This document shows positions 1 through 6,960 of a stretch of DNA of 9,362 nucleotides, one piece after another. Numbering within the stretch: position 1 is the stretch's first letter; the number at the start of each line of letters is the position of its first letter. Under the pieces are notes generated by a model, which was not told the DNA's origin, did not search any database, and saw only the letters and a list, made by a program, of their open reading frames with translations. This DNA comes from Deltaproteobacteria bacterium (GTDB lineage Bacteria > Desulfobacterota > GWC2-55-46 > DRQE01): NCBI GenBank assembly GCA_016219165.1, contig JACRCB010000206.1, positions 1 through 9,362 on the forward strand, read 5' to 3'. A program made the translations under genes and the position numbers.

Positions 1-333
1 GGGGATATCCTCGTTGTAGGCCTCAACAGCGACTCCTCGGTAAGGAAGATAAAAGGTGAAACGAGGCCCATAGTCAAAGGGAAAGACAGGGCAGAGGTTA
101 TGACCTCGCTCTCTTCGGTGGACTACGTGGTAGTCTTTAATGAACCCACCCCCATAAAACTCATAGAGGCGGTAAAACCCGATATCCTCGTAAAGGGCGC
201 GGACTGGAAAAGGGGAAAGATAGTGGGCGAGGGGTTTGTAGAGGCCCGCGGCGGAAGGGTTTCGAGGATAGAGATGGTTAAAGGCAGGTCGACGACGGAT
301 ATGATAAAAAAAATACTTGCCTTGAAAAAGTAG
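1..333 (+). CDS. rfaE2: D-glycero-beta-D-manno-heptose 1-phosphate adenylyltransferase, C-terminal part (5' end outside window)
   Basis: The reading frame is open from base 1 and ends at TAG 331-333, giving the last 110 residues of a cytidylyltransferase-like nucleotidyltransferase. The enzyme transfers AMP from ATP to heptose 1-phosphate, forming the ADP-heptose used for the inner core of lipopolysaccharide; it is cytosolic. Family hallmarks seen are VGLNSD near the start, the KGETRPI stretch with DRAEVM following, VDYVVVFNEPTP, KPDILVKGADW and the C-terminal GRSTTDMIKKI. The N-terminal nucleotide-binding HxGH motif is outside the window. It could be either a stand-alone RfaE2 or the C-terminal domain of a fused HldE; the missing 5' part would decide. 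The ATG at 100 is internal, because similarity to the family continues upstream of it to base 1. It is the only plus-strand gene and converges on glnA. Confidence 0.9.
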   Translation, partial: GDILVVGLNSDSSVRKIKGETRPIVKGKDRAEVMTSLSSVDYVVVFNEPTPIKLIEAVKPDILVKGADWKRGKIVGEGFVEARGGRVSRIEMVKGRSTTDMIKKILALKK

Positions 334-343
334 GGACTAAAAG

Positions 344-380
344 AAAAAAGGCCCGGACACAAGATGTCCGGGCCTTTTTT
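344..380. terminator. Bidirectional rho-independent terminator between rfaE2 and glnA
   Basis: A perfect 10-bp G+C-rich stem (GGCCCGGACA 350-359 pairing with TGTCCGGGCC 365-374) has a 5-base loop, CAAGA. It is flanked by A6 (344-349) and T6 (375-380), so it reads as a stem plus U-run on both strands. It lies 11 bases after the rfaE2 stop and 12 bases after the end of glnA, so it can end both convergent transcripts. Confidence 0.95.
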
Positions 381-391
381 AACGCCTTTCC

Positions 392-1804
392 TCAGCAGTC
401 GAAATACAGCGCAAACTCGTGGGGCACCGGCCTCAATCTTACCGGATTCAACTCCTTTTCGGTCTTATACTCTATCCATGTGTCTATGACATCCTGAGTG
501 AACACATCCCCTTTCAGAAGGAACTCGTGGTCTTTTTTAAGCGCAAGGAGCGCCTCTTCCAGACTTCCCGCGGCAGAGGGGACCTTGGAGAGTTCCTCTG
601 GCGAAAGCCCGTAGATGTCCTTATCCAGAGGTTCGCCCGGGTCAATCTTGTTCTGTATGCCGTCCAATCCCGCCATGAGCATCGCGGCGAACGCGAGGTA
701 ACCGTTGCACGAGGGGTCGGGGAACCTCACCTCTATCCTCTTTGTCTTCGGAGAGGGCGAATACATCGGTATCCTTATCGCGGCGCTTCTGTTCCTGCTC
801 GAATAGGCAAGGTTTATAGGGGCCTCGAACCCGGGGACAAGCCTCCTGTATGAGTTCGTGCCGGGGTTGCATATCGCGTTCAATGCCTTTGCGTGCTTCA
901 ATATCCCGCCTATGTAATAGAGGGCGAGCTGAGACATGCCGCCGTATCTATCGCCGGAAAAGAGCGGCTTCCCGCCCTTCCAGATGGACTGGTGCGTGTG
1001 CATTCCGCTTCCGTTGTCTCCGAAGATGGGTTTGGGCATGAAAGTTACCGTCTTATTCCTTCTTCTGGCGACGTTCTTTACTATATACTTATACCACATG
1101 AGTTTGTCGCCCATCTTTACGAGGCTGTCGAAACGCATGTCTATCTCGGCCTGGCCCGCGGTCGCAACCTCGTGATGCTGCCTCTCTATCCTTATGCCCA
1201 CCTGCTCCATTATAAGGCACATCTCGGTCCTTATATCCTCCTGGCTGTCGGTCGGGGGCACTGGGAAATACCCCTCCTTATGCCTGGGCTTGTACCCGAG
1301 GTTCGGGCACTCCTCCTTCCCTGAATTCCATGCGCCCTCGACGCTGTCGATGAAGTAAAAACCGTGGTCGGGCCCGGTTGAGTAACGGACGTCATCGAGG
1401 ATGAAGAACTCGGGCTCTGGGCCGAAGTGCGCGGTATCGCCGATGCCGGTGGATTTAAGAAACGCCTCGGCCTTCTGCGCAATGGTCCTCGGGTCCCTCG
1501 AATAGGCCTCCTTTGTAATGGGGTCTACGATATTGCAGATAAGGGAGAGTGTCGGAGACTCCGAAAAAGGGTCCATTACCGCGGTTGCGGCATCCGGGAC
1601 AACGAGCATGTCGCTTGCGTGTATGGGCTGCCACCCGCGGATACTCGAACCGTCAAAACCCAGTCCCGCCTCGAATATCTCTTCTTCCAACTCCGATACC
1701 GGGATGGAGAAGTGCTGCCAGATGCCGACGAAATCCAGGAACTTAAGGTTCACCATCCTGGACTTGTTCTCCTTGGCGAATTTCAATACATCCTTTGCCG
1801 TCAT
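392..1804 (-). CDS. glnA: Glutamine synthetase type I (GS-I)
   Basis: 470 residues, the usual length for GS-I. It makes glutamine from glutamate, ammonia and ATP, as a cytosolic dodecamer in this family. Motifs in order are GFDGSSI (49-55), the metal-binding GPEPEFF (128-134), the ATP-binding GSGMHTH (265-271), NPGTNSYRRLVPGFEAP (313-329) and NRSAAIRIP (338-346). Tyr398 in DKDIYGLSPEE aligns with the adenylylated tyrosine of the E. coli enzyme, which suggests control by GlnE-type adenylylation. The ATG at 1804 is preceded by a near-perfect Shine-Dalgarno, AAGGAGGG. It follows glnB by 74 bases in the same direction, probably as one operon. Downstream is the shared terminator at 344-380. Identification is secure; modification of Tyr398 is inferred from conservation. 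Confidence 0.98.
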   Translation of the reverse strand: MTAKDVLKFAKENKSRMVNLKFLDFVGIWQHFSIPVSELEEEIFEAGLGFDGSSIRGWQPIHASDMLVVPDAATAVMDPFSESPTLSLICNIVDPITKEAYSRDPRTIAQKAEAFLKSTGIGDTAHFGPEPEFFILDDVRYSTGPDHGFYFIDSVEGAWNSGKEECPNLGYKPRHKEGYFPVPPTDSQEDIRTEMCLIMEQVGIRIERQHHEVATAGQAEIDMRFDSLVKMGDKLMWYKYIVKNVARRRNKTVTFMPKPIFGDNGSGMHTHQSIWKGGKPLFSGDRYGGMSQLALYYIGGILKHAKALNAICNPGTNSYRRLVPGFEAPINLAYSSRNRSAAIRIPMYSPSPKTKRIEVRFPDPSCNGYLAFAAMLMAGLDGIQNKIDPGEPLDKDIYGLSPEELSKVPSAAGSLEEALLALKKDHEFLLKGDVFTQDVIDTWIEYKTEKELNPVRLRPVPHEFALYFDC

Positions 1805-1813
1805 ATCACATTT

Positions 1814-1821
1814 CCCTCCTT
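1814..1821 (-). promoter_or_regulatory. Strong ribosome binding site of glnA
   Basis: AAGGAGGG on the minus strand lies 9 bases before the glnA ATG. It is among the best Shine-Dalgarno matches in the window, fitting high GS expression and fixing the start at 1804. Confidence 0.85.
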
Positions 1822-1837
1822 GAATAATTTTAGATGA

Positions 1838-1869
1838 CCGCCGGTTTTTCCGCCTCTTACAACCGGCAG
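1838..1869 (-). other. Stem-loop in the glnB-glnA spacer
   Basis: On the minus strand GCCGGTT (1867-1861) pairs with AACCGGC (1846-1840). An adjacent G-U and a C-G pair extend the stem to about 9 bp, with a 14-base loop. No run of T follows directly (next is GGTCATCTAAAATTATTC), so it is not a convincing terminator. It could be an RNA processing or stability element, or a partial attenuator setting different glnB and glnA levels. The function is inferred from position only. Confidence 0.4.
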
Positions 1870-1878
1870 ATTTATTCC

Positions 1879-2217
1879 CTATATCGCGTCTTCCCCTTTC
1901 TCGCCGGTCCTTATTCTTACAACCTCCTCAACCGGCAGCACAAAGACCTTTCCGTCGCCTATCCTGCCGGTCTTTGCCGTCTCGACGATGGTGGTGACGA
2001 CCTTTTCAACGAGTTCGGCCTTCACCACTATCTCTATCTTTATCTTGGGGAGAAAATCCACGACATACTCGGCCCCCCTGTAAAGCTCGGTGTGCCCCTT
2101 CTGCCTTCCGAAACCCTTCACCTCGGAGACCGTTATGCCCTTGATGCCTATCTCGTTCAAGGCATCCTTCACCTCGTCGAGTTTGAAAGGCTTTATTATC
2201 GCCTCGATCTTCTTCAC
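1879..2217 (-). CDS. glnB: Nitrogen regulatory protein PII
   Basis: 112 residues, the standard PII length. PII is a trimeric cytosolic sensor of 2-oxoglutarate, ATP/ADP and, through modification, glutamine; it controls GS adenylylation and NtrB/NtrC-type regulators. Visible features are the start MKKIEAIIKPFKLDEV, the T-loop around residues 37-55 with the uridylylation Tyr51 in RGAEYV, the B-loop TGRIGDGK (83-90), and the C-terminal RTGEKGEDAI. The start is GTG at 2217, fixed by the canonical N-terminus and a good Shine-Dalgarno. It is first in the glnB-glnA pair. A sigma-54-like promoter lies about 100 bases upstream. GlnB is preferred over GlnK because of the glnA linkage and the absence of an amtB gene, but sequence alone separates the two poorly. 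Confidence 0.96.
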   Translation of the reverse strand: MKKIEAIIKPFKLDEVKDALNEIGIKGITVSEVKGFGRQKGHTELYRGAEYVVDFLPKIKIEIVVKAELVEKVVTTIVETAKTGRIGDGKVFVLPVEEVVRIRTGEKGEDAI

Positions 2218-2226
2218 AGATAAAAC

Positions 2227-2234
2227 ACCTCCCC
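2227..2234 (-). promoter_or_regulatory. Ribosome binding site of glnB (GTG start)
   Basis: GGGGAGGT on the minus strand lies 9 bases before the GTG at 2217 and supports that non-ATG start. Confidence 0.8.
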
Positions 2235-2316
2235 TCTTTGGTCAGGAGAATTAGTTAACACATTGAGGGGCTGCGTGTAAAGTTCTTATTCGAGGGGCAA
2301 GACTTCAGTATTATCC

Positions 2317-2332
2317 TGCAAATTGTATGCCG
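2317..2332 (-). promoter_or_regulatory. Candidate sigma-54 (-24/-12) promoter for glnB-glnA
   Basis: The minus strand reads CGGCATACAATTTGCA. GG is at 2331-2330 and GC at 2319-2318, with exactly 10 bases between, close to the TGGCAC-N5-TTGCA consensus of sigma-54 promoters. Transcription would begin around 2306, leaving a leader of roughly 90 bases before glnB. Sigma-54 control of glnB/glnA is well known in proteobacteria. I saw no clear NtrC-type enhancer palindrome upstream. An overlapping GATAAT (2315-2310) could instead serve as a sigma-70 -10 box, but it lacks a good -35. Confidence 0.55.
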
Positions 2333-2350
2333 ACAGGAAAAGCGGGTAAA

Positions 2351-2360
2351 AATACGTATT
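2351..2360. other. 10-bp palindrome AATACGTATT upstream of the glnB promoter
   Basis: This is a perfect palindrome in the 211-base gap between the kinase and glnB, about 20 bases upstream of the -24 element. It could be an operator half or chance. A second imperfect inverted repeat, TTCCGG (2359-2364) with CCGGAA (2376-2381), partly overlaps it. Nothing else recognisable is in this gap apart from the promoter and a weak hairpin after the kinase. Confidence 0.25.
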
Positions 2361-2388
2361 CCGGGGAGAGATACGCCGGAAAAGGACT

Positions 2389-2418
2389 AAAAATTATGCA
2401 GGGCAGGGCTTCTCTGCC
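2389..2418 (-). terminator. Weak terminator candidate after the histidine kinase
   Basis: On the minus strand GGCAG (2418-2414) pairs with CTGCC (2406-2402) across a 7-base loop, and a T5 run (2393-2389) follows 8 bases later. The stem is short and the T-run displaced, so termination would be inefficient at best. It lies 10 bases after the kinase stop, where a terminator would be expected. Confidence 0.25.
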
Positions 2419-2428
2419 TATAAAGTAA

Positions 2429-4450
2429 TCAGGCCCTCCCGGCCGGTATAAAAAATTCAAAGGTCGATCCTTTACCCACTTCGCTCTCGGCCCATATCTT
2501 CCCTCCGTGAAACTCCACGAACCTCTTTGTAAGGGCAAGTCCTATACCCATTCCCCCGTACTCCCTCGTGGATGTCCCGTCCCCGACCTCGAAGATGTCG
2601 AATATCTTTCCCTTTAATTCCGGTTTTATCCCTATACCCGTATCCCTGACCCTGACCCTGAGAACCTTTTCACCGTTATAAATGTCCTGCCAGACTTTAA
2701 GTTCCACGGTCCCGCCGGGAGGAGTGTACTTCACGGCATTGTCCATGAGGTTTGAGAGCATCTGCCCGAACATGGCTCTGTCCGCCGTAAGCGACTTTAG
2801 GTCCCTATCAACATTGACGTGGATAGTCTGCTTTTTCTCAGCGGCGGCCGGTCTTCCGCCGGCAATGACCTCTTCTATTACCTCCCGTGGGTCGAATTCC
2901 TTCATATCCACCGTGCTGTCCGCGCCCCTTCTGGTAAACTCAAGGAGGCGATTTATGAGTTCCAGAATGTCCTTCCCGCTCCTGTAAATATTATCGACAT
3001 ACTTTCGTCCTGCCTCCGATAGCCTCATCTTTTCCTGCGTCGCCAAAAGTTCTGAGAAACCTATGACATGCGTAAGCGGGGTTTTCATTTCATGGCTGAT
3101 TCTGGCAAGGAAGTCCGCCTTATACCGGCTGGTTCTTACGAGATCCATGTCCGTGACCTTAAGAAGCGAGCGGAGTCTCCCCTCCCTCTCCCTGAGCGCC
3201 TCTGCCATATCTTTGAACGCATTGCCCAGGACATCTTTCTCTGAGACGGGTGTCACCTTGACGTGCAAATCCCCTTTCTTTATGGCATCCATGGTATCTG
3301 CCATGCCCTTAAGATAAGAGAGCATTTCCTTGAACGCATTGGCCAGCGCCCCCACCTCGTCCCGGGACCGGGCTTCCACGGACACATCCAGATCCCCGGT
3401 AGAGAGCTTCCTGGATACCGCCGCCATCTCACTCATGGGGCGGATTATGCTGGGCGCGATGATATACGAAAGCATGGCGGCTGCCGCCGCCATGGAAGCC
3501 GTCACCGCTATGTAAAAGATGAACTCCAATTGTGCCGCGGACCTGAATCTATCAGCCATCTCGTCGATATCATGCGATATCCTATCCCCCACCTCTTTCA
3601 GAAGTTCTATCTTGCCGGTCATCATCTCCCACCAGTATGCCGGGTCTACTCCGAAACTTTCATTGGCTCTTTCAAAAGCGGCCTTTTCCATCTTTTCCGA
3701 CTCCTCTACAAACCGCCCCCGCATCTTTTCGATGTAAAAGGACCTCTGCCCTTCCGGGGCAACGGATAAGAAGACATCTGTATAGGCGCCATCTTCCGCC
3801 ACAAACGAACTGAATCTGTTGAATTCCCCCGGAGCGAACCTCCCGGCGGCGAAAACCCCGTTCATAAAACCCCGCTCCATCGCCGTCCTTTCCTTTGCCT
3901 TAAGGAGATTGACATAGCCGAATGTCATAATGGAGGCCTCGGAGTTGGTGCTCAATGTCGATATAACGAAGATGGTATCAAGAAAAGAACCTATCATCCC
4001 GCTGTAATAATCGAATATCTCTTCTTCGGGAACCTTTAGAGAATCGGCCGAACCCCTCCTCTTCCGTATCGTCCCCAGAGCACTCAATGCCCCGTCTATG
4101 GCGGCAGTGAACTTCGTCCCGAAGATGACAATATCCACACCCTCGATAGATTCCTTTAACTCCTCCATCTCCCGGTCGGTTTCGGTTCTCTGTGCCTCAA
4201 CTTCCGCTGAAAATCTTACTCCCCTGCTATGCATGTACCCTGCCGTAAGCCCTCTTTCCTTTTGGAGTTCGTGGACAAGGGCGCTTATCCTGACCGCAAG
4301 GCTTGCGAGCAGTCGCAGTTTGCCCATCTCCCCTCCCTCTCTGTACTTCTCCCATGTTCCGCTTGCTGAAAAATAGAGCAGCCCTGCCAAAGGGAGAATC
4401 AACATAAGGGCGAGTTTGTTTCTCACCTTCAGATTGTCGATAAAGCTCAT
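2429..4450 (-). CDS. Membrane-bound sensor histidine kinase with NIT domain and tandem HAMP
   Basis: 673 residues. A transmembrane helix at about 12-29 is followed by a long extracytoplasmic helical region (about 35-305) and a second membrane helix (about 308-332). The outer region carries the NIT-family signature HELQKERGLTAGYM (60-73) with QRTETD (87-92), and a second KERTAMERG block (187-194). NIT domains are nitrate/nitrite-sensing modules. A HAMP domain (about 333-385) and a HAMP-like repeat (about 386-420) lead to HisKA with phospho-acceptor His453 in RISHEMKTPL. The ATPase domain has N-box NLMDNAVKYTP (567-577), G1 DTGIGI (603-608) and G2 GGMGIGLAL (632-640). All catalytic boxes look intact. 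The Shine-Dalgarno at the ATG is weak (AAAAGG, 2 bases away). The gene lies between plsY and glnB with no response regulator in the window. The ligand and partner are inferred, not shown. Confidence 0.92.
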   Translation of the reverse strand: MSFIDNLKVRNKLALMLILPLAGLLYFSASGTWEKYREGGEMGKLRLLASLAVRISALVHELQKERGLTAGYMHSRGVRFSAEVEAQRTETDREMEELKESIEGVDIVIFGTKFTAAIDGALSALGTIRKRRGSADSLKVPEEEIFDYYSGMIGSFLDTIFVISTLSTNSEASIMTFGYVNLLKAKERTAMERGFMNGVFAAGRFAPGEFNRFSSFVAEDGAYTDVFLSVAPEGQRSFYIEKMRGRFVEESEKMEKAAFERANESFGVDPAYWWEMMTGKIELLKEVGDRISHDIDEMADRFRSAAQLEFIFYIAVTASMAAAAAMLSYIIAPSIIRPMSEMAAVSRKLSTGDLDVSVEARSRDEVGALANAFKEMLSYLKGMADTMDAIKKGDLHVKVTPVSEKDVLGNAFKDMAEALREREGRLRSLLKVTDMDLVRTSRYKADFLARISHEMKTPLTHVIGFSELLATQEKMRLSEAGRKYVDNIYRSGKDILELINRLLEFTRRGADSTVDMKEFDPREVIEEVIAGGRPAAAEKKQTIHVNVDRDLKSLTADRAMFGQMLSNLMDNAVKYTPPGGTVELKVWQDIYNGEKVLRVRVRDTGIGIKPELKGKIFDIFEVGDGTSTREYGGMGIGLALTKRFVEFHGGKIWAESEVGKGSTFEFFIPAGRA

Positions 4451-4514
4451 AACCTTTTCTCAGAAGAAACCCTGTGGAATCTCTTCGCCCCGGAAGTACC
4501 TCCGGCAGGGCTGA

Positions 4515-5117
4515 TTATGGGGCCTTGAAGGGCAGTTCCTGTCCCTTTACGATCCTCTTTATGTTGTCCCGGTGTTTGAATATCACCAGTGCGGCGATAA
4601 TAAAGCCCAACTTGATATATACGGGCGCCTCCCTTAAAAATATAAGGCACAGGGGCATTGCCAGGGCCGCACCCATGGACCCCACCGAAACAAAGCCGGT
4701 TATAAAGACTGTAAAGACAAATACGAGGGCGCTTAAAAGAAGCGCCGCGGGCGAAATGACCAGAAAAACACCGCATGCCGTCGCTACCCCCTTGCCTCCC
4801 CTGAACCTCAAGAACACGGGGAAAAGATGGCCCAGAACCGCGGAAAGCCCGGCAAGGCTCACAACCATATCATCATTGGCGACATACATCGCGGCCAGGG
4901 CCGGGACCGCGCCCTTGAGTATATCCAGACCCAGGGTTATAAGGCCCGCGCCCCTGCCTGCGGCGCGGCCTACGTTCGTTGCCCCGATGTTGCCGCTTCC
5001 GACGGTCCTCGGGTCCGCGGCGCCGTAAAATCCGGCCACGATAATGCCGGAAGGAACGGAACCCAAAAGGTAGCCGAAGATTATGAAAATAATCTTAAAC
5101 GTATACGGTGTCCACAT
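4515..5117 (-). CDS. plsY: Acyl-phosphate:glycerol-3-phosphate acyltransferase PlsY
   Basis: 200 residues, typical length. It is an integral inner-membrane enzyme that acylates sn-glycerol 3-phosphate with acyl-phosphate (made by PlsX), giving lysophosphatidic acid, the first step of phospholipid synthesis. It is strongly hydrophobic with several membrane helices. Family motifs are GSVPSG (19-24), the VGSGNIGATNVGR block (39-51), GHLFPVFLRFRGGKG (96-110) and the C-terminal KHRDNIKRI (181-189). The ATG at 5117 is 9 bases after the glmS stop with no good Shine-Dalgarno, so translational coupling to glmS is likely. The 64 bases to the kinase contain short inverted repeats (CCGGA/TCCGG and CCCTG/CAGGG) without a clear U-run. 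Linkage to glmS appears to be operonic rather than by pathway. Confidence 0.96.
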   Translation of the reverse strand: MWTPYTFKIIFIIFGYLLGSVPSGIIVAGFYGAADPRTVGSGNIGATNVGRAAGRGAGLITLGLDILKGAVPALAAMYVANDDMVVSLAGLSAVLGHLFPVFLRFRGGKGVATACGVFLVISPAALLLSALVFVFTVFITGFVSVGSMGAALAMPLCLIFLREAPVYIKLGFIIAALVIFKHRDNIKRIVKGQELPFKAP

Positions 5118-5126
5118 GGCATCAGG

Positions 5127-6947
5127 TCATTCGACCGTAACGCTCTTTGCGAGGTTTCTGGGCTGGTCCACGTCCGTGCCCTTAAGGACCGCGATATGGT
5201 ATGCCAGAAGCTGCAGGGGGACGCTCATTACAACCGGGGTCAGGTGGTGTGTGGAGTGCGGCACGGTTATCGTGCGGTCGGCCTTGCCGGAAACCTCGCT
5301 GTCGCCCTCGTTTACGAGCGCTATGACAATGCCTCCCCTTGCCTTTACCTCTTCCACGTTGGAAAGAATCTTCGGGTAATGAGCGTCCCTCGGCGCAAGG
5401 ACGACCACCGGCATGTTCTCGTCTATGAGGGCTATGGGCCCGTGCTTCATCTCGCCCGCAGGATAGCCCTCGGCATGGATGTAGGATATTTCCTTCAATT
5501 TCAAGGCCCCCTCGAGGGCTATCGGATAGTTGATACCCCTTCCGAGATACAGGAAGTCCCTCGCGCGGAAATAATCCTTTGCAATCCCTTTTACCCCTTC
5601 CTCCCCTTCGAGCATCTTTTCGAGTTTGTGCGGAATCCTTACGAGTTCCTGTACCAACTCGATTCCGGCGGGTCTGTCTATCTTCCCGGCCCTTCTGCCC
5701 ATGTAGACCGCGAGCATGTAGAGGGCGGCCAACTGTGTGGTGAATGTCTTTGTGGAGGCAACCCCTATTTCAGGGCCGGCATGGGTATAGAGGGTCCACC
5801 GGGCGTCCCTTGCGAGGCTGCTCTCAACGACGTTGCATATTGCTATGACCGGAGCGCCCTTCCTCTTTACCTCCCTTGCCGCCGCAAGGGTATCCGCGGT
5901 CTCTCCGGACTGGGATATCGCTACTACGAGGGTATCCTTGCCCGCAAGGGGATTACGGTAACGGAACTCGCTCCCCATATCGGCCTCCGCGGGGAGCCCG
6001 GCGAGTTCCTCTATGAGGAATTTCCCGACCAACGCCGCGTGCCATGAGGTCCCGCATGCAATGAGATAGACCCTTTTGATGTCCTTTAAAGGGATATCGA
6101 AGCCGTGGAAGAATATATCCCCCTCCTCCTCCATAAGCAACCCCCTGAACGTATCGGTTACGGCCCTGGGCTGTTCGAAGATTTCTTTTTGCATGAAGTG
6201 GCGGTAGCCGCCCTTCTCTGCCATAACCGGGCTCCACTCTATCGTCTTCGGGGGCCTTGATACCTCTTTCCCGTCTATGGTCGTCACCTTGACCGTGTCT
6301 TTTGTTACGGTTACGACGTCTCCGTCCTCGAGGAATATGGCGCGGTTCGTTATGTTCAGGATGGCGGGGACGTCGGAGGAAAGGATTGCCTCCTTGTCGC
6401 CAATCCCCACGACGAGCGGGCATTCCTTCCGCGCTCCGACTATCTTATCGGGCTCGTTTCTGCTTGCGACCGCGATGGCATAGGTTCCCCTTACGTATCT
6501 GAGGGCTTGCCTCACCGCTTCCTCGAGTGTCTTTTTTTTCTTTATTTCCCTCGAGATAAGGTGCGCAAGTATTTCGGTGTCGGTTTCGGATTTGAACCTG
6601 GCCCCCTCTTTTCCGAGTTCTTCCTTGAGGGAAAGATAATTCTCTATGATGCCGTTATGGACAAGCGCTACCCCGCCCTCGACGTGGGGATGGGCGTTCT
6701 CCTCGGATGGCCTTCCGTGGGTGGCCCATCTCGTGTGCCCTATGCCGATATGGCCCGGGAGTTCCTTCTCCCGCACCTTGTCCATGAGTTTCTCTATCTT
6801 CCCGGCGCTCCTTCTGAGCTCTATCTTCCCGTCATGGAGGATTGCAATGCCCGAGGAGTCGTAGCCGCGGTACTCGAGCCTCTTAAGCCCTTCGAGGAGC
6901 ACGTCCCTGGCGTTTCTGCCGCCTATGTATCCGACTATGCCGCACAT
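5127..6947 (-). CDS. glmS: Glutamine--fructose-6-phosphate aminotransferase (glucosamine-6-phosphate synthase)
   Basis: 606 residues from the ATG at 6947, close to the 609 of E. coli GlmS. It makes glucosamine 6-phosphate from fructose 6-phosphate and glutamine for peptidoglycan and LPS. The start is set by MCGIVGYIGG: removing Met exposes the catalytic N-terminal Cys. An in-frame ATG at 6980 would bury that Cys behind 11 residues, so it is rejected. The glutaminase domain shows EYRGYDSSG (25-33), TRWATHG (72-78), HNG (97-99) and SETDTE (120-125). SIS domains show ACGTSWHA (297-304), SQSGETADT (345-353), ASTKTFT (397-403), HAEGYPAGEMKHGP (491-504) and the terminal LAKSVTVE with the sugar-binding Lys601. 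The Shine-Dalgarno is poor: GGGTGA, about 13 bases away, overlapping the stop of the upstream nuclease gene. There is no room for a glmS ribozyme. Confidence 0.97.
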   Translation of the reverse strand: MCGIVGYIGGRNARDVLLEGLKRLEYRGYDSSGIAILHDGKIELRRSAGKIEKLMDKVREKELPGHIGIGHTRWATHGRPSEENAHPHVEGGVALVHNGIIENYLSLKEELGKEGARFKSETDTEILAHLISREIKKKKTLEEAVRQALRYVRGTYAIAVASRNEPDKIVGARKECPLVVGIGDKEAILSSDVPAILNITNRAIFLEDGDVVTVTKDTVKVTTIDGKEVSRPPKTIEWSPVMAEKGGYRHFMQKEIFEQPRAVTDTFRGLLMEEEGDIFFHGFDIPLKDIKRVYLIACGTSWHAALVGKFLIEELAGLPAEADMGSEFRYRNPLAGKDTLVVAISQSGETADTLAAAREVKRKGAPVIAICNVVESSLARDARWTLYTHAGPEIGVASTKTFTTQLAALYMLAVYMGRRAGKIDRPAGIELVQELVRIPHKLEKMLEGEEGVKGIAKDYFRARDFLYLGRGINYPIALEGALKLKEISYIHAEGYPAGEMKHGPIALIDENMPVVVLAPRDAHYPKILSNVEEVKARGGIVIALVNEGDSEVSGKADRTITVPHSTHHLTPVVMSVPLQLLAYHIAVLKGTDVDQPRNLAKSVTVE

Positions 6948-6952
6948 GGTAA

Positions 6953-6960
6953 TTACTATC
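6953..6960 (-). repeat. Direct repeat copy 1 bracketing the R-M cassette
   Basis: TTACTATC on the plus strand (GATAGTAA on the minus) directly adjoins the nuclease stop codon at 6961-6963 and lies 5 bases before the glmS ATG. An identical, same-orientation copy is at 8901-8908. The flanking bases differ (aTTACTATCt here), so the repeat is exactly 8 bp. Confidence 0.55.

Noticed and set aside
392..1837. Several plus-strand frames opposite glnA
   Set aside because: They are antisense shadows of a fully conserved glutamine synthetase with no independent start signals or family features.
4470..4510. Inverted repeats between plsY and the kinase as a terminator
   Set aside because: The stems are short (5 bp) and nested, and no proper T-run follows on the minus strand.
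4827..6047. 406-codon plus-strand open frame opposite plsY and glmS
   Set aside because: It is antisense to two clear enzymes, its translation resembles no protein I know, and long antisense frames are common opposite G+C-rich third-position codons.
6948..6960. glmS ribozyme leader
   Set aside because: Only 13 bases separate the nuclease stop from the glmS start, far too short for the ribozyme, and the upstream sequence is coding.
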